Shown piece after piece: positions 43,401-52,826 of a stretch of DNA of 64,000 nt. The position numbers and the translations under genes are program-made. The stretch is from Paralithodes platypus. Taxonomy: Eukaryota; Arthropoda; Malacostraca; Decapoda; Lithodidae. Position 1 is the first letter of the stretch, and the number at the start of each line of letters is the position of its first letter. Below the pieces are notes generated by a model that saw only the letters and a program-made list of their open reading frames with translations, did no database searches and was not told the DNA's origin. Where the stretch lies: positions 14,013,468 through 14,077,467 of the forward strand of contig CM064519.1 in the NCBI GenBank assembly GCA_032716605.1. Direction: 5' to 3'.

Positions 43401-44221
43401 CTGACATGATCAAATCTGATTCACAATCATGAAGTAAACTTAGAACTGCAACTATATTACAGCCAACATCGCCGTTTGACAGATGATCAACGAAAAGAGA
43501 TGAGTGAAGTGATTAACACTCAACGAGCGGCCTAGGTGGTAATTTCTATGTACCGCCCAGCGTTTTTTTTTTACCATAAATGGGGTTGTTTCCGTGCTCT
43601 TTTTCATGCATAAACAAGACCCAGAGCGTAATACAAGTATGTATCCCTGAAAGGGCGTAAATTGAGCTTTCCAATGACACCCGAACCATCCTTCTACGAT
43701 CACTGGTTGTCTTGCAACGATCGTGCAACCGAAGGGCAAAATCGCTAAAATACGGTAATTTTCTTAAATTATTACGTGTGAAACGAGTGAGAGAGGGTGG
43801 AGTATAAAGGAGTATATCTCAGTAGCTCCGCGGCCACCGTGGCGAACGGTCATGAGGTAACCTACGCTCCGCTCTCTCTCAGAGCACATTACGTGCTCAA
43901 AATTGCACTCGACAATAGCCGTGACCCGCCACATAGGCCACATTTATTTCACTTGACAATAGCCGGGCGCCAACAGTTAAGGGTTAATATAATATGCAAC
44001 CAGCAAACAAACAACTTAATTCTAGTATGAAGCATTCCAAAATAGTTACTTTGCAAGAATAATAATAATAATAATAATAGTTCTTAAAGCTAGCGCATGC
44101 TAAGCTAGCTAAGGATAGCTCAATAAGGCCGATTAGGCGTATTTCTATTGGGGTCCTGTACTACTACCCCATCCCTTTGCTCATGAGGGATGGTAACGAC
44201 TCAGTGCTTGTGAAAAATCTT

Positions 44222-44302
44222 TAATGCGCCGAGCGTGGGCGCGAACCCGGGCCTTCTGGGTGGAAGTCCGAGACGCTAGTCACTACACCAAGTGAGCCGC
44301 TT
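44222..44302 (-). repeat. tRNA-derived SINE head, minus strand
   Basis: On the minus strand GGCTCACTTGGTGTAGTGAC holds an A box, CTTCCAC is an anticodon-loop-like heptamer and CCCGGGTTCGCGCCC a B box. The 5' and 3' acceptor strands do not pair, so this is a SINE head, not a tRNA gene. Sequence downstream on that strand (44215-44120) may be its body. Confidence 0.5.
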
Positions 44303-44439
44303 GAAATATGAAGAAATGGGCAAAGCTGAGTGGAATTGTGTCCGAGATGTATGCATTGTGTTTGCATTTGTGAGAAATGAAACTGGTGAAATTATTCAAA
44401 AAGTTCTACAGTACAAGTTTTTTGTGACATGATGGGAGA

Positions 44440-44600
44440 TACATAAAAAACAAGGACAGTTGTTGTTTTTCCCCAAGCTGCCTGGCCGAACAGCCCCAAG
44501 GCCCCGAGCAAGGCCAAGGCCATAACCGAGCGCCCCCACAGAACCCTCCCTGCCGACCACAATAAAGCCTGGGTGACCGAAGCCACTCCATGGCGGGGAG
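44440..44600 (-). repeat. dispersed repeat, inverted copy of 45780-45975
   Basis: On the minus strand GGCCTTGGCCTTGCTCGGGG and CTGTTCGGCCAGGCAGCTTGG match 45893-45939 on the plus strand. Both copies end in AAC-rich sequence. No coding domain. Confidence 0.65.
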
Positions 44601-45184
44601 CTGAGGAGGGTGCGGAAACGCCCAGGAAACCAAATCCCCACCCAGGGCCCTGTGCCCCTCAGCAATTATGAAGAGAAAGTTGAGGGGCAAAGGAAAGATG
44701 TGACGCTTTGGCTTCCAATCTTGGTAGATTAGGAGGTCAATCCACGCAAGAGACGCCGTCACTTGAGATCTAGAAAATATATAAGTAAAAGGAACAGTCA
44801 GAGTAAGCTATGGGTATGGCAGAGATCGCTCAGTTCTCACTCTGATAGACCAGCCCATCACCACAATCATTACAAGGACAGTAATGCTAGATAGGGACAA
44901 ACACGAAATCCAAGCAGTATAAGTGGGTTTGTATTAATGTCGGTATCGCAAAATAAGATGACCATCGGGTGCAAATAACGTTCAGTGTTATTAACACGGT
45001 CGGGTGCAAATACCCACGTCCTAAATTAATATGAGAAGGAAAACAAGAAAATTAACCTGAAGTAGGCTAGCATTGTTTTGGTAATTTTATCACTTCCTAA
45101 GACATAATTTGGACTATAAATCACGTGTTTATCTTTGCATATACAATAATGGAGACTACAAAATAATGGATTTAGCTTTCGTTT

Positions 45185-45290
45185 GACATCCTGATTCAAG
45201 GCAGTCAAAATAGACGGGAACATTCGTGAGCGTACAATAACAAAGCTGGCGATACGCCCGAATATTACATTCTTACCCAATATATTTTTT
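45185..45290 (-). repeat. hAT-like MITE end, minus strand
   Basis: On the minus strand GGGTAAGAATGTAATATTCG, then CGTATCGCCAGC, AATGTTCCCGTCTATTTTGACTGCC, matching 17786-17890 and 46244-46340. A TTTGACATCCTG end word of the 18051-24116 family lies beside it at 45181-45194. Confidence 0.6.
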
Positions 45291-45454
45291 TGACGAAGTC
45301 ATCGATCCTATACTATCACCTTTTAGGTTTGATCATTATTTAGAAGAGGGTGGCTCGCAGTGTTATTAGAAATAATTTAGGCAAGAGTTGTGTTATCGGG
45401 CATATCACCTACCTCTGACCGGGTATATCCTAGTGTTTACAATACCCCTTTGAA

Positions 45455-45540
45455 AGGACATTAGCCTAACTTAACAACCTTACCTAACCTATCCTAGTAT
45501 TATGGGTGGGGGCTGCCACCCCCACACCCCCGCTGTTTGA
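45455..45540 (+). repeat. TTAGG-type run with G-rich hairpin unit
   Basis: ACATTAGCCTAACTTAACAACC, GTATTATGGGTGGGGGCTGCC and CACCCCCACACCCCCGCTG repeat the unit at 40160-40235 almost word for word. Confidence 0.75.
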
Positions 45541-45779
45541 CATCCAACTTACGTGTTCACACGACGTACGTCCGGTAACACAACTCATTCCATAATTTAT
45601 TGGAGACATTGCAGGTCTATGGAATTCCTATACAGTACTGTAGCCTACTTATGTATAATCCGTTATTGGACAATCATTTTGATCACCTTTATGAAACCTG
45701 ATATTGTCGGAAAAAAACTAGATAAAAATGATAATAGGCCTACTGTATGATAAACTAATGATAAACTTTTTTTCAATTG

Positions 45780-45975
45780 CAGAGCGCTGGAGATTGGCGT
45801 CCAATTGACCCCAACGAAGACTCACCAGGACCGGCAGGGACTACGAGGCGACACACTTTACCCTTGACTTGGGGGCGCTCGTTTATGGCCTTGGCCTTGC
45901 TCAGGACCTTGGGGCTGTTCGGCCAGGCAGCCTGGGGAACAACAACAACAACAACAACTGCCTCAAGAAATTAAA
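45780..45975 (+). repeat. dispersed repeat ending in (AAC)n
   Basis: Begins AGAGCGCTGGAGATTGGCG, contains GACGAGGCG-like text, GGCCTTGGCCTTGCTCAGGA and CTGTTCGGCCAGGCAGCCTGG, and ends in AACAACAACAACAACAACTG. The simple-repeat tail suggests a retroposon. Confidence 0.6.
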
Positions 45976-46028
45976 GGTGATTATAAACGCTAACACTGAG
46001 TGAGGTGGATGGATGGAGTTGAGAGATA

Positions 46029-46185
46029 CACAGGTCTCCCTCGATTTACGATTGGGTTACCGGTACGTTCCTGAAAACCCGATCTTAAATAGAAAATAAT
46101 ATAGCCACCCTAAAATTAATGGGGTAAATGGGGATGCATTCTCGGACCAGCCAAAACCCAAACTTCGGATAGTGAGGGAGATCTG
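46029..46185. mobile_element. mariner-type MITE, 157 bp, TA target
   Basis: Ends CAGGTCTCCCTCGATTTACG and, reversed, CAGATCTCCCTCACTATCCG. TA is present on both sides (46027-46028, 46186-46187), and joining the flanks at TA restores the LINE-B codons. CAGGT-CCCTCG ends and TA duplication are typical of Tc1/mariner-derived MITEs. Confidence 0.85.
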
Positions 46186-46243
46186 TATATGAGTGAGTGT
46201 GTTGGGTGGGAGGAGGAATCCTGGCTAACTGATGGCAGAGATG

Positions 46244-46464
46244 GGCAAGAATGTAGTTACCGGGTGTACCGCCCGTCTTGTTTACACTACGCGGACGCTC
46301 ACCATCATGTTCCTGTCTATTTTGACTGCCTTTGGATACAAGCATACATTACCCTAACCAAACAACGTAACCAGAACCTAACCTAGTATTATAGATTTAT
46401 AAGTATTTATAGATGATTTATGTTGTATGTCGGTAGTGGTACACCCGGTAACTACATCCATCCC
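46244..46464. mobile_element. hAT-like MITE, 221 bp, 8-bp TSD
   Basis: A perfect 8-bp duplication CAGAGATG (46236-46243, 46465-46472) flanks ends GGCAAGAATGTAGTTACCGG and, reversed, GGGATGGATGTAGTTACCGG. The loop has a CCCTAACC/CCTAACC run. This is the only copy of the family in the window with both ends and a duplication. Confidence 0.85.
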
Positions 46465-46734
46465 CAGAGATGCATGGAGGCGATCCATTTGTGGCCACCC
46501 CCTCGAGGATGACTGCATTTGAATGGCTAACAAGAGATGTTTTCTAAACTGAATGACATTTTTAACCTTTGTGTATTTGAGGATGCGTTTCAAACTTTAT
46601 TCTTGCTATCATTAGATAATTTTAGGCTGTTAGGCAGTTTATTTAGAATCTGTCAGACTTAAAGGGTGTATTATGTTAGTTTGTACCCTGTTAGCTTCAA
46701 AAGGCCCTCTTGAAACTGCATAAAATTGTCTAAT

Positions 46735-46825
46735 CATCTAAGATACTTACAGATAGGGATCTCTATCTTGTGTTTGTAGACCTGGAGAAGACCTTTGATA
46801 AGGTGTTCTGGACAGGACCTACATA
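46735..46825 (+). pseudogene. LINE-A RT motif fragment
   Basis: GATCTCTATCTTGTGTTTGT and on reads RDLYLVFVDLEKTFDKVF, the RT motif A block of LINE-A (55908-55960). Nothing else of the element remains here. Confidence 0.75.
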
Positions 46826-46839
46826 AGAAGTACAGTATG

Positions 46840-47075
46840 ATACTGTATTATAATGTAAAAATTGCAAAATAAACAAACCAAAACTTGGACGAACACAGTA
46901 AAATGACAAAAGAACTTATCAAAATCGCTATGTGGAAACAACAATTTAGCAAAAGAATAATTTATAAGTAAAAGAACATAATCCACCACATAGGGTGTAC
47001 ATGGACATGAGAAATAAGTAACATGCTTATTATTATTATTATTATTTACATTACTACATGAGCAAGTTAATTAAC
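46840..47075 (+). repeat. dispersed repeat shared with 63460-63655
   Basis: Shared words include AAATAAACAAACCAAAACTTGG, TATCAAAATCGCTATGTGGA, CACAATCCACCACATAGGG (one change) and ACATTACTACATGAGCAAGTTAA. This copy has an extra (TTA)n stretch at 47027-47045. At its end, TTAA is followed here by piggyBac-like sequence but not in the other copy. Confidence 0.75.
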
Positions 47076-47145
47076 CCGGGAACTGCGGGGAGACTCTTAA
47101 GAGTTCCCCCGGCGGACTGCGGGAAGACTCTTAAGAGTAAGGGAA
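47075..47145 (+). repeat. third piggyBac-like left-end remnant
   Basis: After TTAA (47071-47074) comes CCCGGGAACTGCGGGGAG, then two copies of ACTGCGGGRAGACTCTTAAG with the palindrome ACTCTTAAGAGT at 47093-47104 and 47127-47138. Layout equals the subterminal twin hairpins of P1 and P2, with a third stem sequence. No matching right end was found. Confidence 0.5.
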
Positions 47146-47176
47146 AAAAAAATCCATTTAACCCTTCAACCCCGGG

Positions 47177-47238
47177 TGGTACACGTGTGTACCATTATGT
47201 TTTGACCCGAGGAACCCGGGTGGTACAACATTGTACCA
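47177..47238 (+). promoter_or_regulatory. P2 left subterminal twin hairpins
   Basis: TGGTACACGTGTGTACCA at 47177-47194 and TGGTACAACATTGTACCA at 47221-47238, each preceded by CCCGGG. The outer stem GGTAC/GTACC is the same in both and differs from P1, while position (15 bases in) and spacing (44) are conserved. Confidence 0.6.
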
Positions 47239-47352
47239 TTGCTTGCGTATGTGCTTTCGAATGGCGCGCGTAAACATTTCGTTCCGTGGTCGCTAGGCGA
47301 CGCCACCAGACACCATGTACGCCACCAAAACAGTCTCTACCCTGCCGCCATC

Positions 47353-50274
47353 ATGGATACTAGCCCAAAAAGTGATTCCCCTGTGTCCGATTCCATGCTC
47401 CCTTCGACGCCTGCCCATGTTCGTCGCGCCCTAACGCAAAGGCACGTACAAGATGCGTTGACTCCCGGAGGTATTGAAATAGCTTTGAGGAGTTATGAAC
47501 GTGGTGAAGGACAAAATAGTGTTGATGACTTGGGCAGTGATAGCTCCGAGTCTTATCAGTCTCACTATAGTGAAAATTTAGACGATCTAGACGAAATTCA
47601 TCAGAGAGACGCGCAATTTGTTGGATTTGAGCATGACGATGAAAGTGATGATAGTACTGAATGTGATATAGTTGTGCAAGGTGATGAGAGTGTAGTGAGA
47701 GTGAGCGAATGGGACAGCACTAGGTCGACTGCCAAGTTTAGGTTGAGTGACACGACACCTAGCCCTTCGCCAGCTAAATCCCCATTCAAGATACGCTTTT
47801 ATAAGAAGCAAGTTCTTGAAAAGGCGGCCGCGGCAGCCAGGAAAGAGGCCCTAAAACTTGGTGAGGGAGCAGTGCGTGAGGGTGCCAGTGAGGCTGAGCG
47901 TGAGGGTGAGGTTGACCCGCCATTGTCTTCCTTATCTACCCACGCCACCCAAGTTGCCCCAGGCGCCCGCCATTCTTCCCCACCACCACCAGCACTGCCT
48001 AGGGTTGAGGACCCCCCACTTTCGGCCTATTTACCCCCTATTTCCCCCGAGAGGAGACATACTACTACAGAAAAGGGAAAAGGGAGAAAATATGTGAAAA
48101 AAGGAGCTACAAGTAGGCGCTCTTTGTTCGAGGCTCCCGCGGCTTCCACCCCTGCCGGTCCCAGCCATACGCCCCCGCAAGTTTCCCCAGGGTCCACCCC
48201 ACCTCTCCAGCCTACAACAGAGGTTCCTGACGATGTTTTTGACCTCGCATCCATACCTGCACCTACAGACACTGAACCAGTGCTGTCTACGAATCGTCGT
48301 AGGCCAAGGAGCCCCGAACCTCTGCATGAAGATGACAGAGCCTCACCTGCCACTCCTTCCCCACCTCGCCGACCTACACGCCGCCCACGCATCATTCGTT
48401 CCCCGCGAGATTATGAGGGGGGGTCTGAAGATGAAGGGCACCTCACAGATGACTCTGGCCATGATTACCTGGGTCCACCGTCAGGGCAAGATGACGGCTC
48501 TGACGACAACGACGATGACTTTATGGACATCGACGACCCTCAACCCAGACGCTTTGCCCAGGGCCGTCGTGCTCCTGGCCGCCCTGGCCGCCGGGCTGGG
48601 CCTGGGCGCCGTCGCGCTCCTGGCCGCCCTAGGGTGCGCGCCGCCAAAGTTCGTGGGCGTGCTGCCCCAGCTGCAGCTCCTCGTCAGCGTCGCCAGCAGG
48701 ACCCATTTTATATTTTCAACTGGCAGGATGTGGCTGCTGATGAAGTGAATGACCCTGATGTAACCCCTTTTGATGAGGTACAGGAGGGTTCAGGAGTTAC
48801 CCCAAGTTTTCCCGCAGGCCCCAATGCTCCACCACATGAGCTTTTTGAGGCATTTTTTGATAAGGAGGTTACTGAGTTTGTCATAGAAGAGACAAACAAG
48901 CACCACCAAATCCAGGTGAACTTTTTTGGCAAGGTGACCAAGGGCCACATGAAGCGGTGGACCCCAGTGACTCATCCCGAGTTCATGGTGTTCCTGGCAA
49001 TCACCATGCTAATGCCTCATGTAAAGAAGCACAGGTTGGCTGACTATTGGATCACCAAAGATCTGATATCCACCCCTGCCTTCGGGAAATACATCTCTCG
49101 GGACCGGTACCTCGATATCCTCGGAGCGCTCCATCTTGTCACCAACACCGACATGCATCTCTCTGACAAGCTGTGGAAGATTAGGACGTTGTACGAGATG
49201 ATGCGAGAACGTTTCACGTCATACTTCACGCCCTTCTGCAACGTCTGTATTGACGAGTCTCTTGTGCTGTTCCGGGGAAAGCTGAGCTTCAGGCAGTACA
49301 TCCCCTCAAAGAGACATCGCTTTGGTATAAAGTTCTTTGTGCTGTGCGATTGCCAAACTGGTTATGTCCTGGACTTCCTGGTCTACAGCGGGAAGGAAGG
49401 GGACGTGGAAATAGACCCCCTCATTGGCTTTGGTGGAGCAGTGGTTCAAGCCATGATGAACCGGTACTTCCAGAAGAATCACGTCCTCTACACGGACAAC
49501 TACTACACGTCCCCCACTCTCTCAAAGTACCTCCATCAGCGCAAGACGGGGACTGTAGGCACAGTTAGAGCGAAAAGGAAGGGCATGCCAACTTTCCCTC
49601 CTAAAACCAAGAAAGGCGATGTCTTCAAGAAGAAGTCGGGACCCATTCTGGCTATTCACTGGCACGACCAGCGGAAGGTCAACCTCCTGAGCACCGTCCA
49701 CAAGGGGGAAATGGTTGAGACTGGCAAGGTGGATCGCCGCACCCAAGTCAGGGTGACCAAGCCCGATGCTGTAATGGACTACAACATAAATATGAGGCTG
49801 GTGGACAAGTCCGACATGCAGATAGGCTTCATCGACTGTCTGCGTACCTCGTGCAGATGGTACAAAAAGTTCTTTCTGCACATGGTGGACATGTCAATGC
49901 TGAATGCCTACAATATCTACAGGCTTCGGAATCCGCGCACACCCAGGAAGTTCAGTAGCCTGTGGAGGTTCCAAAAACAGGTGTTGGTGGAGCTCCTGGA
50001 CAGGTATGCTACGCCACAGAGGGCAGTGGCACAACCTGGGCGCCCCGTTCAGGACCGTATGCAGTGTGCACAGTATCTAAATGTGCACAAGCTCGGTTAC
50101 CTGCCTCTGGAACGAGATGGAGTCACCATTAGCAGAAGGCGGTGCCATGTCTGCTGGAACAGCCAGGTGAGGCCGAGGAAGCAGAAAAAGACCACCATGC
50201 AGTGTGTGGAGTGCCAGCTGTCACTATGTGCTATACCGTGCTTTGCTGAATACCACACCAAGCAGGAGTACTAA
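47353..50274 (+). CDS. piggyBac transposase P2, 973 residues, intact
   Basis: Cut-and-paste DDE/D transposase acting in the nucleus at TTAA. Start chosen at ATG 47353 (GCCATCATGG), matching P1; the open frame begins at TTG 47239. Residues 1 to about 530 are low-complexity: acidic (DDESDDSTE), Pro/Ser-rich and then Arg/Gly/Pro-rich (RRAPGRPGRRAGPGRRRA). The catalytic domain follows, with Asp634 (CIDESLV), Asp715 (YTDNYYTSP) and Asp818 (LVDKSD); spacings of 81 and 103 resemble the 78 and 101 known for the cabbage-looper enzyme. The C-terminal 45 residues form a Cys/His zinc-binding domain (CHVC, CVEC, CAIPC and a His). About 970 residues is long against the usual about 600, due to the N-terminal extension. 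Confidence 0.95.
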   Translation: MDTSPKSDSPVSDSMLPSTPAHVRRALTQRHVQDALTPGGIEIALRSYERGEGQNSVDDLGSDSSESYQSHYSENLDDLDEIHQRDAQFVGFEHDDESDDSTECDIVVQGDESVVRVSEWDSTRSTAKFRLSDTTPSPSPAKSPFKIRFYKKQVLEKAAAAARKEALKLGEGAVREGASEAEREGEVDPPLSSLSTHATQVAPGARHSSPPPPALPRVEDPPLSAYLPPISPERRHTTTEKGKGRKYVKKGATSRRSLFEAPAASTPAGPSHTPPQVSPGSTPPLQPTTEVPDDVFDLASIPAPTDTEPVLSTNRRRPRSPEPLHEDDRASPATPSPPRRPTRRPRIIRSPRDYEGGSEDEGHLTDDSGHDYLGPPSGQDDGSDDNDDDFMDIDDPQPRRFAQGRRAPGRPGRRAGPGRRRAPGRPRVRAAKVRGRAAPAAAPRQRRQQDPFYIFNWQDVAADEVNDPDVTPFDEVQEGSGVTPSFPAGPNAPPHELFEAFFDKEVTEFVIEETNKHHQIQVNFFGKVTKGHMKRWTPVTHPEFMVFLAITMLMPHVKKHRLADYWITKDLISTPAFGKYISRDRYLDILGALHLVTNTDMHLSDKLWKIRTLYEMMRERFTSYFTPFCNVCIDESLVLFRGKLSFRQYIPSKRHRFGIKFFVLCDCQTGYVLDFLVYSGKEGDVEIDPLIGFGGAVVQAMMNRYFQKNHVLYTDNYYTSPTLSKYLHQRKTGTVGTVRAKRKGMPTFPPKTKKGDVFKKKSGPILAIHWHDQRKVNLLSTVHKGEMVETGKVDRRTQVRVTKPDAVMDYNINMRLVDKSDMQIGFIDCLRTSCRWYKKFFLHMVDMSMLNAYNIYRLRNPRTPRKFSSLWRFQKQVLVELLDRYATPQRAVAQPGRPVQDRMQCAQYLNVHKLGYLPLERDGVTISRRRCHVCWNSQVRPRKQKKTTMQCVECQLSLCAIPCFAEYHTKQEY

Positions 50275-50462
50275 CTAATAATCATAGTGAAAGTACCAAA
50301 GACTGACAATATGTATGTATATAGGCAACAAGTGGAAATAAAACAATGTATTGTGATAAAAAAGTCATGTATTATGAAAACATATATAAATAAGTGAAAA
50401 AAGACACAATAAATTGTATATAAAACGTTTACAAAGCATATAACTAAGTGAAAGTGACACAT

Positions 50463-50945
50463 GACATAATATTAGATGGCCAAAGTATAATAAACACCTG
50501 TGATAACGAATAATCAGTGCCTAATATAACAATAATCTACCTCAATTACTAATAAAATGTACCGTATCAAGTGAAAATGAGCATTATCAGTGACAGTGAC
50601 ACTCTCTCAAGCATATTTACCAAAGTGAAAGTGACACACGAAGTAATATTAGATGGCCAAAGTATAATAAACACCTGTGATAACGAATAATCACTGCCTA
50701 ATATAACAATAACCTACCTCAATTACTAATAAAATGTACCGTATCAAGTGAAAATGAGCATTATCAGTGACAGTGACTCTCTCAAGCATATTTACCAAAG
50801 TGAAAGTGACACACGAACTAATATTAGATGGCCAAAGTATAATAAACACCTGTGATAATGAATAATCACTGCCTAATATAACAATAACCAGCCTCAATTA
50901 CTCATAAAAACTACGGTATCGAGTGAAAATGTGAAATATTAGTGA
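50463..50945 (+). repeat. three tandem roughly 177-bp repeats in P2
   Basis: Units start at 50463, 50640 and 50815 (ATAATATTAGATGGCCAAAG register), periods 177 and 175. They are homologous to the four units in P1 and hold the same AGTGAAAGTGACACAC and CAGTGACAGTGACTC words. Confidence 0.92.
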
Positions 50946-51366
50946 CAATGATAGCCTAATACACATATTTTATATAATTGGACTCCAAATAACTATAATA
51001 ACATCACTATCAATAAATAAAATCGCCTCCGGGAGGTAAAAACTCTGGCGCGACGAGTGGCTAAGTGCGCAGTAGGTTAGCCAAGCCGGGGCCTGGGCCA
51101 AGGCGACGCATCCGAACGCGGGAAGATTTTCCCGCATAAAAATCACTCCACTTCCCGCGCTCGCCATTATGCAATCACTTGGGCTAGAGACCTCTACTCA
51201 ACGGCATTCTACACATGAAGGTTTGTGCAACATTTTTTTTTTTTTTTTATAACATTGTGTCATGTATTTCAGGAGTAACAGGTGAATCAACATGGACCAA
51301 AATTCCTCAAAACCCCCGGACACAGAGTACAGTCACGATCTACCCTAGCCGGGGTTGGAGGGTTAA

Positions 51367-51376
51367 AACGCCCCCC

Positions 51377-51412
<36 letters not shown>

Positions 51413-51916
51413 CCCTGGGCCATGCCAAATATCACTCCTCCACCTCCCCTCCTTCCCCACTTTCCTCCCCTCCTTCAGTTATCACCTATTTTCCCTGTTA
51501 TTCCCTTATTCTGTGGTTTATTTTCGTGCTAACACTAGCGAGTTGGTAGCAGGGCGTTGTCATCACTGTTACCAAGCGTGGGAAAGAGCGAGAGAGAGAC
51601 TATTGCGGAACAGTGTCTCTCCAGACAAGGGGAGGGGTGGAGGGCAGGGAGGTTGCCTCAGCCATACATTATGTAACTCCCGGCCTGTATCGCCGATTTT
51701 GACCATCCAAACACTGTTTCCACTTGTTTTATTGTTGTAACAGGTTAATACCTTTATAATCAACCTATAATAGGTGCATATGGATAAGTACTAATGCTAT
51801 TTATGGTAAAATAACGATGTTAGTGATGGGAACAGCTCAAATACGTCAGCACAGGAGTGTGGTGTCTCATACCCCCCATGCGCACTTCTTAGGTTAAAAT
51901 CATAATAGTCAAATGC
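51367..51916. other. non-coding spacer with long T tract
   Basis: A C-run and a T-run (about 51381-51410) sit directly after P2, followed by unique-looking sequence with no domain-bearing ORF. Nothing else is recognised. Confidence 0.6.
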
Positions 51917-52561
51917 TTAAGCTGGAGTCACACAAGCCGTTTTTCGAGCAATTTTTACGGGCAATTGTGGTCTGGCAGCTTCAAAAATTACACTTTACCC
52001 CCAGGGGGTAAGGGGGCCTTCATCTAATGGTGGAGGAAAAAAAGAATATGCCCTACTGCATGTCGTACAAGGCGACTAATAGGGGGGATGGTGATAGACT
52101 TGCGGACCATGTAGCCATCACTATACAATGAAGCCTTGTTATTGGTGCTGGCATTGTCTCTATATGATAGTGCTGTGACAGGGCTTCATTGTACTTGCTC
52201 CAAGTTGCCTAATAGCAGCACACTGGCAGTGGGTGTCGCTCCCTCTGGACCCGGCCCTGGTGCCCTGGGCCCAACCTGGACGAAATGGATCCAGAGGGTA
52301 CAGTACGTAGTGTTTCCCCGGACTGGCACTTTCCGCCCAATAGTATAGGGGCCCGAACCTGGTGGTAGCGTTCCAGGAGGCTGCCCTGTCATTTGGCGAA
52401 AAATACCAGGCCAGTCGTAGTGCCGTGTACGCGCACGGGGTGCGTCCCTGCGGCTGGTTCTGGTGGGGCGTACCGAGGCCACTGGATCCTACCCCTTTGT
52501 AATCACTTGGGGGATGGTGCTGGGAATGGTCCCGGGGTAGACTGGAGCCGGAGTTGGGGGG

Positions 52562-52826
52562 GGGGGGGGATGCTGAATGTGATATCTGCATATGCCCCAC
52601 AGGCTGCTTTACAGAAAGAGATAAAAGAGGACTTCTGGAATGACACCGTCAGTGTCATTTCAGGCCTCTCGGAGAACGAAATAACAATCGTGGGGGGGGA
52701 CCTCAATGGTCACGTGGGAGCATCTGCAGATGGATACGAGGGGGTACATGGAGGAAATGGTTACGGAAGGAGAAATCTAGAAGGCGAATATATATATTGG
52801 AGTCCTGCGTTGCACTCAACATCTGC
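52562..52826 (+). pseudogene. LINE-A copy a, endonuclease fragment
   Basis: Begins inside the endonuclease (LNVISAYAPQAAL) directly after a G-run and ends at GVLRCTQH, just before the restart of copy b. It holds the GGDLNGHVG motif in frame (G8 run). It lacks both the N-terminus and the RT. Confidence 0.8.

Larger units (their letters stand above)
42529..45022. mobile_element. non-autonomous DNA transposon, 2.5 kb, 8-bp TSD
   Basis: The ends carry GTGGGTATTTACACCCGACC on the left (42533) and its near-complement GGTCGGGTGCAAATACCCAC on the right (ending 45017). Further GTATTTGCACCCGACCGTG units lie just inside each end. The flanks are a perfect 8-bp duplication AAATTAAT at 42521-42528 and 45023-45030. 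No transposase is present. Inside are a LINE tail, a CR1-like tail and a tRNA-like repeat, so much of the length is later insertion. 8-bp duplication suggests the hAT superfamily. Confidence 0.75.
46002..46522 (+). pseudogene. LINE-B C-terminal fragment with two MITE insertions
   Basis: Pieces 46002-46028, 46186-46243 and 46465-46522 read in order as the LINE-B C-terminus (GGATGGATGGAGTTGAGAG for the WKDGV block, then YMSECVGWEEESWLTDGRD, then AWRRSICGHPL). Two MITEs (46029-46185 and 46244-46464) separate them. With both removed the sequence is continuous, which fixes the MITE ends. Confidence 0.82.
47162..51362 (+). mobile_element. piggyBac element P2, intact (4.2 kb)
   Basis: TTAA flanks at 47158-47161 and 51363-51366; ends CCCTTCAACCCCGG and, reversed, CCCTCCAACCCCGG, 13 of 14 matching. 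Contents in order: left twin hairpins, an uninterrupted transposase frame (47353-50274), three roughly 177-bp repeats (50463-50945) and a GC-rich right subterminal block (51045-51200) also present in P1. All known needs of a piggyBac element are present, so it may be active; nothing here proves it. Confidence 0.94.

Noticed and set aside
51417..51740. ORFs of 105-152 codons across 51215-51740
   Set aside because: They read through poly(T) as poly-Phe and have no domain. Low-complexity openings.
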